Shown one piece after another: positions 39,839 to 48,606 of a DNA stretch of 64,000 bases. The stretch comes from Kalmanozyma brasiliensis GHG001 (lineage: Eukaryota > Basidiomycota > Ustilaginomycetes > Ustilaginales). The translations under genes and the position numbers were made by a program. The notes beneath the pieces were generated by a model. The model was not told the DNA's origin. It did not search any database and worked only from the letters and a program-made list of their open reading frames with translations. Every line of letters begins with the position of its first letter. Position 1 is the stretch's first letter. The stretch is from positions 62,001 through 126,000 of the forward strand of contig NW_015961948.1 in the NCBI RefSeq assembly GCF_000497045.1, written 5' to 3'.

Positions 39839-40474
39839 TTACTCTGACCGGAACACCGCCTGGTGCATCCTCCTCAACGCGCCCAACGTAACGATCTTGG
39901 GCCCCTTCCCCGCGGCCAAATCCTGTCGCAACTGACCCAGTGTCGCATTTGCATCCTTCTCCACCCTCTCCTGGCCCTCCTCTACCAATCCATCCTCAAC
40001 CTTGACCAGTGGCGCTTGGAGGAAGGGATAGATCTTGATCCTCTCGACATCCCATACGTTTCCCTGCACGTATTCGTCCTTCATCACCCTTTCGCGAACA
40101 TCGTCGATGCTTTCGGCGAGGACGACGAGGACGCTGCCGGCCATGTGCGGGCCGGGGCCTACGTCCTGGTCGATCTCGTGAAAGTCTTTGCGGAGGAGGG
40201 CGCCGCCGAGCTCGATGCGGCCGGCGCGCTTGCCGGACTGGGCATGCTCGAGATGACGCTCGCGGACCTCGAAGCGGCGGGCGTTGGCGCCTGTGTCCGC
40301 GTGGTCCTCGGCAACGACGAGGTAGCGGTTGAGACGTGGTGTCGCGGGTCGGTCGGACCACGGACCCGCGGAGGAGGTGGCTGCTGCGGCGAGACGGGGG
40401 ATGGAGCTGGTGGAAAAGGCGCGCCTGCCGCATGTCGTGCGGAGGGCCGAGGTCGTTGCGCGAAGGAGCGACAT
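39839..40474 (-). CDS. YCII-related domain protein, probably mitochondrial
   Basis: The protein has 211 residues. The first ~37 are rich in Arg, Ala, Ser and Thr (MSLLRATTSALRTTCGRRAF), a mitochondrial targeting pattern. The body is a YCII fold: NRYLVVAEDHADTGANARRFEVRERHLEHAQ, then GRIELGGALL, then GSVLVVLAESIDDVRERVMKDEYVQGNVWD and IKIYPF. The His of ERHLEH and the later Asp are the residues conserved in the family. YCII proteins are small ferredoxin-like folds related to muconolactone isomerases and of uncertain role in fungi. A C-terminal extension of ~45 residues is not part of the domain. ATG at 40474. Confidence 0.85.
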   Translation of the reverse strand: MSLLRATTSALRTTCGRRAFSTSSIPRLAAAATSSAGPWSDRPATPRLNRYLVVAEDHADTGANARRFEVRERHLEHAQSGKRAGRIELGGALLRKDFHEIDQDVGPGPHMAGSVLVVLAESIDDVRERVMKDEYVQGNVWDVERIKIYPFLQAPLVKVEDGLVEEGQERVEKDANATLGQLRQDLAAGKGPKIVTLGALRRMHQAVFRSE

Positions 40475-41246
40475 CGTTGGTGCTTGCTGTCGATTTCGAT
40501 AGGGGAGGTGATGGTATGCAGTGGGAAGGGGACTAAAGCTGAGCAGGATCGAGTCTATTATAGATCACAAAGAGGAAGGCTGAAAAGGCTGACTGTGTGA
40601 AAAAAAGATTACCGACGCCACGATCCCACACGACCTGCAGCTGCAGCCGCTATCACACCATCATCTCTGTCAGCAGCACAGGCGGCGCGGGGTTGCAATC
40701 TTTTTCAACTCGGTCCGCGTTCTGTGGGGTCAAGAAGAAAAATGGGCCACAGCCGAGTTCTGGGCCCCACTTTGCGATTGGCCTTGCTCGCAAACTGATA
40801 AGGAAAACCGATTTCTTCCCGCCCAACCGCGCGGCGCTTGAAAATCACGCCTTCTGCTGCCGGCTGTAGATTTTCTCCACGGAGCTGCCTATCGCCCGCC
40901 GCTCGTTGACAGCACCTCGCTTGCAATCGCCCCTGGCCGCAGGTGACGTTGTTGTGACGTTTCTTCGTGACTGATCACGAGGGGTTCCTTTCATCTCGCA
41001 TACGGTGGTTAGTGTTCTCCGCGGCCGCAGAAGCATCATGCCGTAGGCACCATGCCTCGAACAGCGAGCCGAGCACGGCGATACCCGCACTAGCTCAAAC
41101 TGGTGGTGCGCTCCTTGACCCAGCCGCGCACCGCTTATATCCACGGACCTGCTTTTGCGACTCCCCTTGAATCCCCTTCACACTTCTTCAAAGAACGCAT
41201 ACGACTGAGCATTGAAATGGTGTCTAGTACTGCTCTGAGGGCCCGT
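40475..41246. other. intergenic
   Basis: This 772 bp gap lies between two minus-strand genes, the AIFM3-like gene's 3' end and the YCII promoter. No feature could be supported. Confidence 0.4.
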
Positions 41247-43043
41247 CTACATCTTGGCCGAAAGCGACGACAGGTCCACCTCCAAGGGATCCTTACCCTT
41301 CTTGATCTCGGACAACTTGGGCATCGCGCCGACGCGGATCAGCTCGCTGCTCTGCACCATCAGCGGATCGACCCCCATCGTGGCCACTGCAACCACCTCG
41401 TCGCCCTTGGCGTAGTAGGCGGCAAACTTGAGGTCCTCCACCTTGCCATCGACGTAGACATTGTCGAACTGAGGGCCGCCACTGCCGCAGTAGCGCAGCT
41501 GCGAGCCGAGCGCCGACCAGAAGATGGCCACCTTATCGTAGTCGGTTTCGGTGCCGGCGAGGGTCTTGGCGACGGCGCGGCCCTGGTTCGAGGCGACGTT
41601 CCAATGCTCGATTCGGCTGTGGGCTGAGGCACGGGTGGGAGCAGCGGCGATATCGCCAATCGCAAAGATGTCCTGCTGACCTTGAACGCGAAGCTTGGAG
41701 TCGACCGCAATACCGCCGTCCTTCTCGAGCGTGAAGCCCGAGTCCTTGAGGAAGCCCGTGGCGGGCGCAACACCGACGCCGAGAATGACGACGTCGGCGG
41801 GAATCGACTCTTCCTGACCCTGGCTGTTCTTGATGACCACCGACGTGGGGCCGGACGACTTGTCCCCCTCGATGCGCTCGACGCCAGCTTCCATGTGGAA
41901 CTTGAGCCCGTTCTTGATCTGAGCCTGCATGAGACCCTGACCGACCTCTTGGCCGAGCACGCGCTCGAACGGCACCTTTTCCATTCCAACCACGGCGACG
42001 TTGGCACGCTTGGTGAGCGCAATGGCCGCTTCCATGCCGATGAAGCTCGAACCGATGACGACGACGTTCTTGCTCTTCTTGGACTCGTCACCGTCCTCGT
42101 TGCCGACCGCCTCGTTGATCGCCTTGGTGTCGCTGATCTGTCGCAGCACGAGCACGTTCTTGAAGTCGGACCCCGGAATGGGGATGCGCTTGGGCGTACC
42201 ACCCGTAGCCAGCACGAGCTTCTCATACTCGATCATTTCGCCGTTCTCCAGCGTCACTGACTTGGCGTCTGCATCCACCTTGGTCACGGTCGAGTTCTGC
42301 AGCTCGACGGCGAGCACGTTGGTGAGGTGCGACTTGGAGCGCCACGTCACCTTGTCCGCATCGGCGATAAGAGCCTTGCTGAGCTTGGTGCGGTCGATGA
42401 TGGCTTGTTCGTTGGAGACGATGGTGATGCTTCCTTGGTAACCGCTCTTGCGGAGCTCTTCGACGCAGTTGATGGCTCCCGCGCCGCCACCGACGATGAC
42501 GACGCCCTTGCCCTTCTTGACGCTCGATGCACCGCCCTTGCAGCTAGGAGCGACACCCGGCTTGCCCTTGAGCTTCTCCGGGTCCGCAGTGACGTAGAGA
42601 TCGTCGCCTTCCACCTCGAGCTTAAGGCTGAGCAGGCTGTCGAGAGCGGGTGCGTCCTCGATCTCGCCGTTCTTGGCGTGGAAGCACGCGCCGTGCCAGG
42701 GGCAGATGATGCGGCCATCACCCGTCAGCACGCCGTTGGCGAGAGGAGCACCATAGTGGGTGCACTTGGACGAGGTCGCGTGCAGCTGACCCTTGACGTT
42801 GGAGATGAGCACCTTGACGGCGTCGTCGCCCTCGCCGGCAAAGGTGAACTCCTTGAGCTTGCCCTGGCCGACGTCCTTGGCGCTGCCGACGCGAACACGT
42901 TGTTCAGACATGGCGAGGATGGAGGTGGTGAAGGATGCGGTAGCAAGTCGGGTTGAGGGAAGGAGTCGCGACTGGGAAGACGAGAGTGCAGCGCGAGCGG
43001 TGGTGGTCAACAACAGAGTGTGTTGTCGAAGCAGCAGATGCAT
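41247..43043 (-). CDS. AIFM3-like Rieske/FAD-NAD(P)H oxidoreductase
   Basis: The protein has 598 residues. A basic leader (1-44) resembles a mitochondrial signal; a second ATG at Met45 (MSEQRVRVG) would give a form without it. A Rieske [2Fe-2S] domain follows, with ligands C94, H96, C114 and H117 in CTHYGAP and CPWHGAC. Then comes a pyridine nucleotide-disulfide reductase module: FAD loop VVIVGGGAGAINC at about 181-193, LVLATGGTPKRIPIPG, NAD loop VVVIGSSFIGMEAA, and DIFAIGDIAAAP for FAD ribityl binding. A reductase C-terminal domain ends the protein. This order defines the AIFM3/AIFL group and related ferredoxin reductases. Electron partners are unknown. No intron. Confidence 0.93.
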   Translation of the reverse strand: MHLLLRQHTLLLTTTARAALSSSQSRLLPSTRLATASFTTSILAMSEQRVRVGSAKDVGQGKLKEFTFAGEGDDAVKVLISNVKGQLHATSSKCTHYGAPLANGVLTGDGRIICPWHGACFHAKNGEIEDAPALDSLLSLKLEVEGDDLYVTADPEKLKGKPGVAPSCKGGASSVKKGKGVVIVGGGAGAINCVEELRKSGYQGSITIVSNEQAIIDRTKLSKALIADADKVTWRSKSHLTNVLAVELQNSTVTKVDADAKSVTLENGEMIEYEKLVLATGGTPKRIPIPGSDFKNVLVLRQISDTKAINEAVGNEDGDESKKSKNVVVIGSSFIGMEAAIALTKRANVAVVGMEKVPFERVLGQEVGQGLMQAQIKNGLKFHMEAGVERIEGDKSSGPTSVVIKNSQGQEESIPADVVILGVGVAPATGFLKDSGFTLEKDGGIAVDSKLRVQGQQDIFAIGDIAAAPTRASAHSRIEHWNVASNQGRAVAKTLAGTETDYDKVAIFWSALGSQLRYCGSGGPQFDNVYVDGKVEDLKFAAYYAKGDEVVAVATMGVDPLMVQSSELIRVGAMPKLSEIKKGKDPLEVDLSSLSAKM

Positions 43044-43742
43044 ATAAGCGGGCGGCGGGCGGCTGAGTCCTAGGCGGTGAGGGGCGCGGAGGATGATATA
43101 GGTGGGATAGAAAGACGGAGCAGCCGACAGAGGGTGATGATGTGATTGAGGAGCAATGCCGTTCGTGTCTGTGCAGCCAACGTGGATCGTGTAATCTGCA
43201 GCAGCTGTGGGGATCGCATCAAAGTCTCACCGAGCTTGTCACGGCAGCATCTCCTCTCGCTGCTTCACACACCTCCCTCGACCCTTTCCCACGCTCTCGC
43301 GCAGCTGCTTACGACAAGCTCGGAGAACCCGATCGCATCTATGCTTGAGCTCAGTCAGCGTCGAGACTGAGGGAAACAACACCATCGTCGGCGACTTGCC
43401 GAGCGGAGAGAGCGCCTTTTCCTCCACTTCGGAACGACAACCTCCAACGTGCTTCTACAGCCTGCGTCATCGCCGTCCTGCACCCTGCATTTCATCAAAG
43501 ACAGCTCTGCAGATCCTCGAGCATCGACTTCTCGAATTCTGACCAATCCAGGAGCGCGCATTTGTTGTTCAGAGCACGCGACAGTCTAACACGCAACACC
43601 ATTGCCCTTAACATCGTTGAGAGGATGCGGCCATCACAAGCCCAGGTGATGGTCTATCGGCGTTGTTCGTAGAACTCAATTACAGTATGTATATGGCTTG
43701 TTTACGCTTTATGGGTATCATATGCAGGACGTGAGAGCATCG
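43044..43742. other. intergenic
   Basis: This 699 bp gap lies between two minus-strand genes. Short overlapping plus-strand frames at 43140-43540 lack recognisable content. Nothing else seen. Confidence 0.4.
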
Positions 43743-44684
43743 TCAATGCTTGTCGCCGCCTTTGAAAGTGCGCATCCAGAAGCCATCCTTGGTCTTTTCC
43801 TGTTGCGCTCCCTCGGCTTGCAAGACGGGCGCACCTCCCGAGGCAGCTGCAGCCGCCGTAGCCGATCCAATTCCCATCGCAATCGACTCGCCGGGCGCAG
43901 GGTTCAGCCGAGCCGCGTCCTCTGTATCGTCGAGATCGTCTCCCTCGGTCGGGTTTGGAGGTACAGGCTCTCCGCCTGCTTCATTGCCTACAGCGACCGT
44001 CTTGCCGGTCTCATCTACCAGAGTGAAAGGAATGGTGGTGTCGGTCTCGATGACAAGCAGGCCATCGGTGATGGATGCATTTGGTCCGCCCGTGATGCGA
44101 ATGGTGCGGTCTCGGTCGATATACCACCCTGCCGAGCTGAGCACGCTGCCTTGCAAGAGCTTCTTGAGCGCCGACTTGGATGCCTCCGCCGCCTTCTCCT
44201 GGATCTGCTTCTCCACCGGTTTCGGCTTGCCACCTGCCCCCTTTGCGCCAGCCAGCGCTCCACCTCCGATTCCCACGACTTGCCCGATCTTGGCGACTGC
44301 CTGACCCTTGGTCGCGTACTTGAGCAGCCGTTTTGCTGTGGGTGTATGGGTCGCAACTGCAGCAGTAATGCGTGCGGCTACCGCTGAGGCGGCGGCCACA
44401 GTGCCCCCAGCTGCCGCAGCTGCTCCTGCAAAGTAGATCGCCCCGGAAGCGACGGAAAGAACGCCAATGGTGATGGCAGCGATGGGCGCATAGGTTTGAA
44501 ACTTGTCGTAGCTGTTGTCGCCTCGGTCGATGCGAGCTTGGATGGTGAACCAGACGCGACCTGTGTGCATGGTGGCAGTTCCGCCGTTGGGCGGCACAGC
44601 GTTGGCATAGTGAAGCGGCGACACCTGCTTGAGGCAGATGTGCAGCGGCACCTGCGTGTCGTTGATAAAGGTGACGTTGGGCAT
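43743..44684 (-). CDS. hypothetical Ala/Gly-rich protein, function unknown
   Basis: The protein has 313 residues from the ATG at 44684. The N-terminal ~60 residues form a beta-rich part (MPNVTFINDTQVPLHICLKQ, then GRVWFTIQARID) without a signal peptide. A long Ala/Gly hydrophobic region follows at about 66-115, which could be one or two membrane or amphipathic helices. A Lys-rich helical part (residues ~155-180) and a second beta-rich part come next (WYIDRDRTIRITGGPNASIT, then LLVIETDTTIPFTLVDE). The C-terminus is acidic and low complexity. I do not recognise the family. The two beta parts either side of a hydrophobic stretch look like an interrupted small domain. Confidence 0.68.
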   Translation of the reverse strand: MPNVTFINDTQVPLHICLKQVSPLHYANAVPPNGGTATMHTGRVWFTIQARIDRGDNSYDKFQTYAPIAAITIGVLSVASGAIYFAGAAAAAGGTVAAASAVAARITAAVATHTPTAKRLLKYATKGQAVAKIGQVVGIGGGALAGAKGAGGKPKPVEKQIQEKAAEASKSALKKLLQGSVLSSAGWYIDRDRTIRITGGPNASITDGLLVIETDTTIPFTLVDETGKTVAVGNEAGGEPVPPNPTEGDDLDDTEDAARLNPAPGESIAMGIGSATAAAAASGGAPVLQAEGAQQEKTKDGFWMRTFKGGDKH

Positions 44685-45059
44685 GTCCGTACGTCTATGC
44701 CAGTGTGAGCGTTATCAAAGATGATGGTTGTCTGTTGACCTTGACGGCTTCCCTTTCATGAGCACTCATATCTCCAACCTCGAGCGGAGTCTCTGTTTGA
44801 GGCTGTGATCCATGCTTTGTGGAGGCATGTGGCCAAAAATAACAACACAAGGCCGCGGAACGACCCTCGGCGAATTTCACACGACGAGCCGCTGTTCGCT
44901 CGATTCTTCTTGCCTCGAACGAATCTGTCCGGGCTACTTGCATCTCCAGCATCTCAAATGTGGCCAATCTCGGGATGGTGAGCATGGTTGCTGCTTTCAC
45001 TGATCAGATGTCGTATCATCTACGCTCGAAAGGTCTCGAACTGCATTCTGAGGCGACGA
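44685..45059. other. intergenic
   Basis: This 375 bp gap lies between two minus-strand genes. No feature could be supported. Confidence 0.4.
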
Positions 45060-45944
45060 TCAACCGAGAACATTCGCGTCGCTCTTCTTCTTCTTCTTGC
45101 CGCCCTTTTGAAACGCTCTCCAGTCAGCGACGCGATGATCGCGGGTCTGCTCCCACGCAGCATCGTGATCTGCCTTGCGCTTTCGTTCTTCTATGGCTTG
45201 CTCCTTCCTTTTTTGTGCTTCTCCCTCAGCTTGATGCTGTATTCGTATCGCTTTCCTTCGCCGCAGCTCGTCGTCCACCATCAGCTCCTTGGTCGCCTTG
45301 CGAACGCGCTCGTCCCAGCTCGGTGTGAGATTGGCTAGACGCGCATCATCGTAGCTCGTGGCAAAGGGCAAATTGAGCTCCTTGAGCACCATCAGTCTGG
45401 CGTCCAGTACGGTCTCGTCCAGCGTCTTGCGTTTGTCTTGGTCGAGGAGGTGCGAAGATGCCTTCTTGAGCAAGTCGAATGCTTCTACCGCCCTCTCGTG
45501 CTTGACCTTGTCAGGATGGATGAGAAGCGACTTCCTGCGGTAGATCTTGTTGATTTCCTTGTCGTCTGCTTCCAGCGGTACCTCGAGGACGTCATACGGG
45601 TTGAGGCGAAAAGCGCTGAGTATACGATCGATTTCGAGCTGCTGTAGCAAAGACGTGCGCTCGAGTGCAAATGCTCGCTTTTCGTCGGCTGCTGATGTTG
45701 CTGGCGCACCGCTGACCGTTGCTTCGTCCCGCTGCGTCGGCAAACGATCCGACGCTACATTCTCGGGCCTTGACCCACCATTGACACTGTGGTGAGATGA
45801 GACCGATGCGCTCACGCCGTTGCTGTGCTCGCTGGTCGGTGCTATCGGTCTTGTCCCTGGCGGTGGTGGTGGCGGCGGCCCTGGAGGCGGCCCTGGAGGC
45901 GGGCCTGGGGGTGGACCGGGCGGTGGTGGTGCGCGCCCGGTCAT
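45060..45944 (-). CDS. DNAJC8-like J-domain protein, probable splicing co-factor
   Basis: The protein has 294 residues from the ATG at 45944; the frame extends a little further only from a TTG. An N-terminal run of GPPP repeats (residues ~5-29) is followed by a disordered Ser-rich spacer. The J domain lies at ~112-185: NPYDVLEVPLEADDKEINKIYRRKSLLIHPDKVKHE, with the HPD intact. A charged helical region then matches the DNAJC8/Spf31 group (LNLPFATSYDDARLANLTPSWDERVRK, then ELMVDDELRRRKA). The C-terminus is Lys-rich with a likely nuclear signal (GGKKKKKSD). DNAJC8 associates with spliceosome components in the nucleus. It is divergent from the RING-H2 gene, with 302 bp between starts. Confidence 0.88.
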   Translation of the reverse strand: MTGRAPPPPGPPPGPPPGPPPGPPPPPPPGTRPIAPTSEHSNGVSASVSSHHSVNGGSRPENVASDRLPTQRDEATVSGAPATSAADEKRAFALERTSLLQQLEIDRILSAFRLNPYDVLEVPLEADDKEINKIYRRKSLLIHPDKVKHERAVEAFDLLKKASSHLLDQDKRKTLDETVLDARLMVLKELNLPFATSYDDARLANLTPSWDERVRKATKELMVDDELRRRKAIRIQHQAEGEAQKRKEQAIEERKRKADHDAAWEQTRDHRVADWRAFQKGGKKKKKSDANVLG

Positions 45945-46246
45945 GTTGCCTTCGATTCCAATCAAGCAAGCTCAAGACTCGCCTGTGAGACCCAAAAGGG
46001 CTGGAGGAGAAAGCAGGTCAGCGCACGTCGATGTGATGGACTCAGAGGAAGGGTCCATGCAGCTGCGTGAAAGTGGGGCGAGTCTGGCTCCAACTTAATT
46101 TTACTCCACCTCATCCTGATGCTCTTCGGCAAGCACCGAGCGTGCATCACCTCATCCACACGGAAGCTATCCGAAGTTGCTTCTCACCATCACACCATCG
46201 TTCTCACGCTCGTGTCAGCCTCGAGCTGACAAATGGATCAGCCGAC
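45945..46246. other. shared divergent promoter of the J protein and RING-H2 genes
   Basis: Both genes read outward from these 302 bp. No TATA box or known factor site was recognised. Confidence 0.5.
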
Positions 46247-48163
46247 ATGCTTCCGTCTCTCAACCTCAGCTCGTCTAGCCTAGACCAGTTTCGCAAAAAC
46301 ATCTATCGACCTCGACTCTGCCTGCTACTGCTGCTCATCCTCCTCAGCCCCTACAACAAGAGCCAGCTCACATCGTCTTCCGACACCACCGAGGTCAGCG
46401 TCAGTGAGCCTGCTCAGTCTGGCTGGGCAGTCAGCATCATCGACGGTCTCGTCGTAGCAGCCGCGCCTTCCGCATCCTCTTCCGCTCTGCCAAAGCCAAG
46501 CGCAAAGTCGAAGAAGGCTTCGCAAAGTAAGCAAGTTGGCCCCTCTTCCGCGCCATCACCTCCCAATGCCAAGAAAGGCAGCTCAAGCGCTGAAGATTCT
46601 TCAGCACAGCAGGGTCAACCACCGCCTGGCTCCTTGTTCCGCTTCCCCAAACTCAGCTGGGCATTACTGGTCGACGAGCATGTGCTGCCTGCGATGCTTC
46701 CACTGCATCTGCTATGGGCAATACGTCTCGCAGGCATGGCAGTAGAAGATGGGCTGGTCAAGTCGTCGTTGCTTGGGTCGAAATCTCGCTTCTACTCGGT
46801 GACCCTTCCGCTCATCTACCTGAGCATCCTCGGCATCCTAGCCGTTCTGGTCGGGCAACCTGGGACCGTAGCCGCCATCACCTCGCGTTGTTACGACTGG
46901 AGGTCCAAGCTCGGATACGAATCGCTGTCCGCAGCGCCCGCAGAGAGAGTTCGAGGCTCCATCTTCAAGTCGGACGGCTTGCTTCCGTTGTCATTTTTTG
47001 TGACGCTAGAGATGGCCTCGACATTGATCCATTTGCTCTGCATCCTGCCTAAGGTCGACGCCACTTCTATCGCCAGCATTCTGCCGATGCAGCTTCAGCT
47101 TCCGTCCCCCTCGCATTTGCCGCCCATCGTCGAAATGCTGCCAATTCCTTCTTTCGTCAAGGCAGCATTGACACAGCCAGTGACCAGCACGCATACGGCC
47201 AGATATGCGAGGAACCGCAGACCGTTCATGCCTTCTCTCAACCCTACTGCCGCAACAGGACCTGCCGACATCAGCAGCAATGATCAGCAGCCTCGACAGG
47301 ACAGCGATGCTACAGCAACCGCCACCGCCGTTGAGCCCACCAATGCCTCTCCGCAGCTCAACCGTCCTGAGACGAATGATGATGCCCTTCCACAGCAGGT
47401 GTACCGTCGCATCGGTGCGCCAGAGAACGAAGTGCTGCGATCAACAAGCGTGGCACGACCCATTGCGCCATTGCGGCTTCCGGAGAACGATGCCGACTCT
47501 GCGCAGACAGCAACGTCGCCCTCAGCCTCAGGAAGACGGCGGGCGCCTCGCATGCGTGGGCAGTCTGTCCTCGTGTCCACCAAATGGATTTCCGAAACGG
47601 CAACGTCGCTCTTCGACAAGATCATCGGCACACTGATCTACTCGATTATCACATTGCGGCTGCCGACCCTCTCGCCGACGTCGCTACCACCTGTCCTCTC
47701 GCTGCTCAGTCTCCGATCTGAACTGGCCTCGATGACGCAGATCTGGTCGAGGGCGCGCAGCTCGGTCGAATGTCTCGAGTTCGTGCGCCGGCGTTGGGGT
47801 GTGCAGCTCGATCAAAGTAAAGATCCGTACACTTCTGTGACGAGACCACGGGCGGCTGCAGCGGCGGGAGACTACCAGTGGAAGTCGTACGACGATGTCT
47901 ACTGCGCCATCTGCTTTGAGCAGACCCGATCGGCTGCTGCAGCAGGGGGAGCAAACGACAAGGATGACGAGAAAGCCAGCGATGCTAAGAAGGAGGAGAC
48001 GCAGAAGTTCGAATTCTGCCGTCTGGACTGCGGACATGAGCTGCACGACGTCTGTTTGGTATCATGGCTGACGGCGCAGGCATTCTGTCCAACATGCCAT
48101 GTCGTTCTCAGCTTCAGCCCGAGAGCCGCGACCAGTGCTCGGCGGACCGCAGCGCCGGCTTGA
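46247..48163 (+). CDS. membrane RING-H2 finger protein, probable E3 ubiquitin ligase
   Basis: The protein has 638 residues from the ATG at 46247; the open frame begins 60 codons earlier at GTG. Hydrophobic helices appear near the N-terminus (LCLLLLLILLSPY), at ~135-160, ~175-200 (SVTLPLIYLSILGILAVLVG), ~245-265 and ~465-490. The C-terminal RING-H2 begins at C553 in YCAICFEQ. It has an acidic/Ala insert, then CRLDCGHELHDVCLVSWLTAQAFCPTCH, giving the C-C-C-H-H-C-C-C order. The insert between the second and third ligands is long (~40 residues). The layout fits an ER or Golgi membrane E3 ligase; no closer family was recognised. Confidence 0.85.
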   Translation: MLPSLNLSSSSLDQFRKNIYRPRLCLLLLLILLSPYNKSQLTSSSDTTEVSVSEPAQSGWAVSIIDGLVVAAAPSASSSALPKPSAKSKKASQSKQVGPSSAPSPPNAKKGSSSAEDSSAQQGQPPPGSLFRFPKLSWALLVDEHVLPAMLPLHLLWAIRLAGMAVEDGLVKSSLLGSKSRFYSVTLPLIYLSILGILAVLVGQPGTVAAITSRCYDWRSKLGYESLSAAPAERVRGSIFKSDGLLPLSFFVTLEMASTLIHLLCILPKVDATSIASILPMQLQLPSPSHLPPIVEMLPIPSFVKAALTQPVTSTHTARYARNRRPFMPSLNPTAATGPADISSNDQQPRQDSDATATATAVEPTNASPQLNRPETNDDALPQQVYRRIGAPENEVLRSTSVARPIAPLRLPENDADSAQTATSPSASGRRRAPRMRGQSVLVSTKWISETATSLFDKIIGTLIYSIITLRLPTLSPTSLPPVLSLLSLRSELASMTQIWSRARSSVECLEFVRRRWGVQLDQSKDPYTSVTRPRAAAAAGDYQWKSYDDVYCAICFEQTRSAAAAGGANDKDDEKASDAKKEETQKFEFCRLDCGHELHDVCLVSWLTAQAFCPTCHVVLSFSPRAATSARRTAAPA

Positions 48164-48606
48164 GCTTCATCGTCAATGCAAGTGGTTGCGTCAACACAAT
48201 CGAGCTGATCGTGATGTGCTTCATTCCTGACAGTTGCGAACATTGCCGGCGACCTGAGCGGCTTCTTCTGGAATATCAACGACGAGCAGTTACCATAAGA
48301 GGCAGGCGACCATGTGACGGTGCATCTTCGGTTTCGGAAAACCGGCACGTCCGATGCCAGAACTTTTTGGAAAACGCGGCTTGCAGCTGTCACTTTTGTC
48401 TGCCGAGAGCGGTGTGGGTGTGTTGGTCTTTCTTATCTTTTGCAGGTGGGGTGAGGCCCTGATATCATAACTCGCTAACGGCAAGCACGCTATCTTTGGA
48501 TCTCACCACCATCACATCCATCCAGTCGCAAGGCCCAGATCGCCAAGAACGAGCCGGAAGCAGTCTTTGCCGCTTTCCTGTCTAAGTCGGCTAGGCGACA
48601 GGCGCG
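48164..48606. other. intergenic
   Basis: This 443 bp holds the RING-H2 gene's 3' region and the serine-dehydratase promoter. Nothing further could be supported. Confidence 0.4.
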
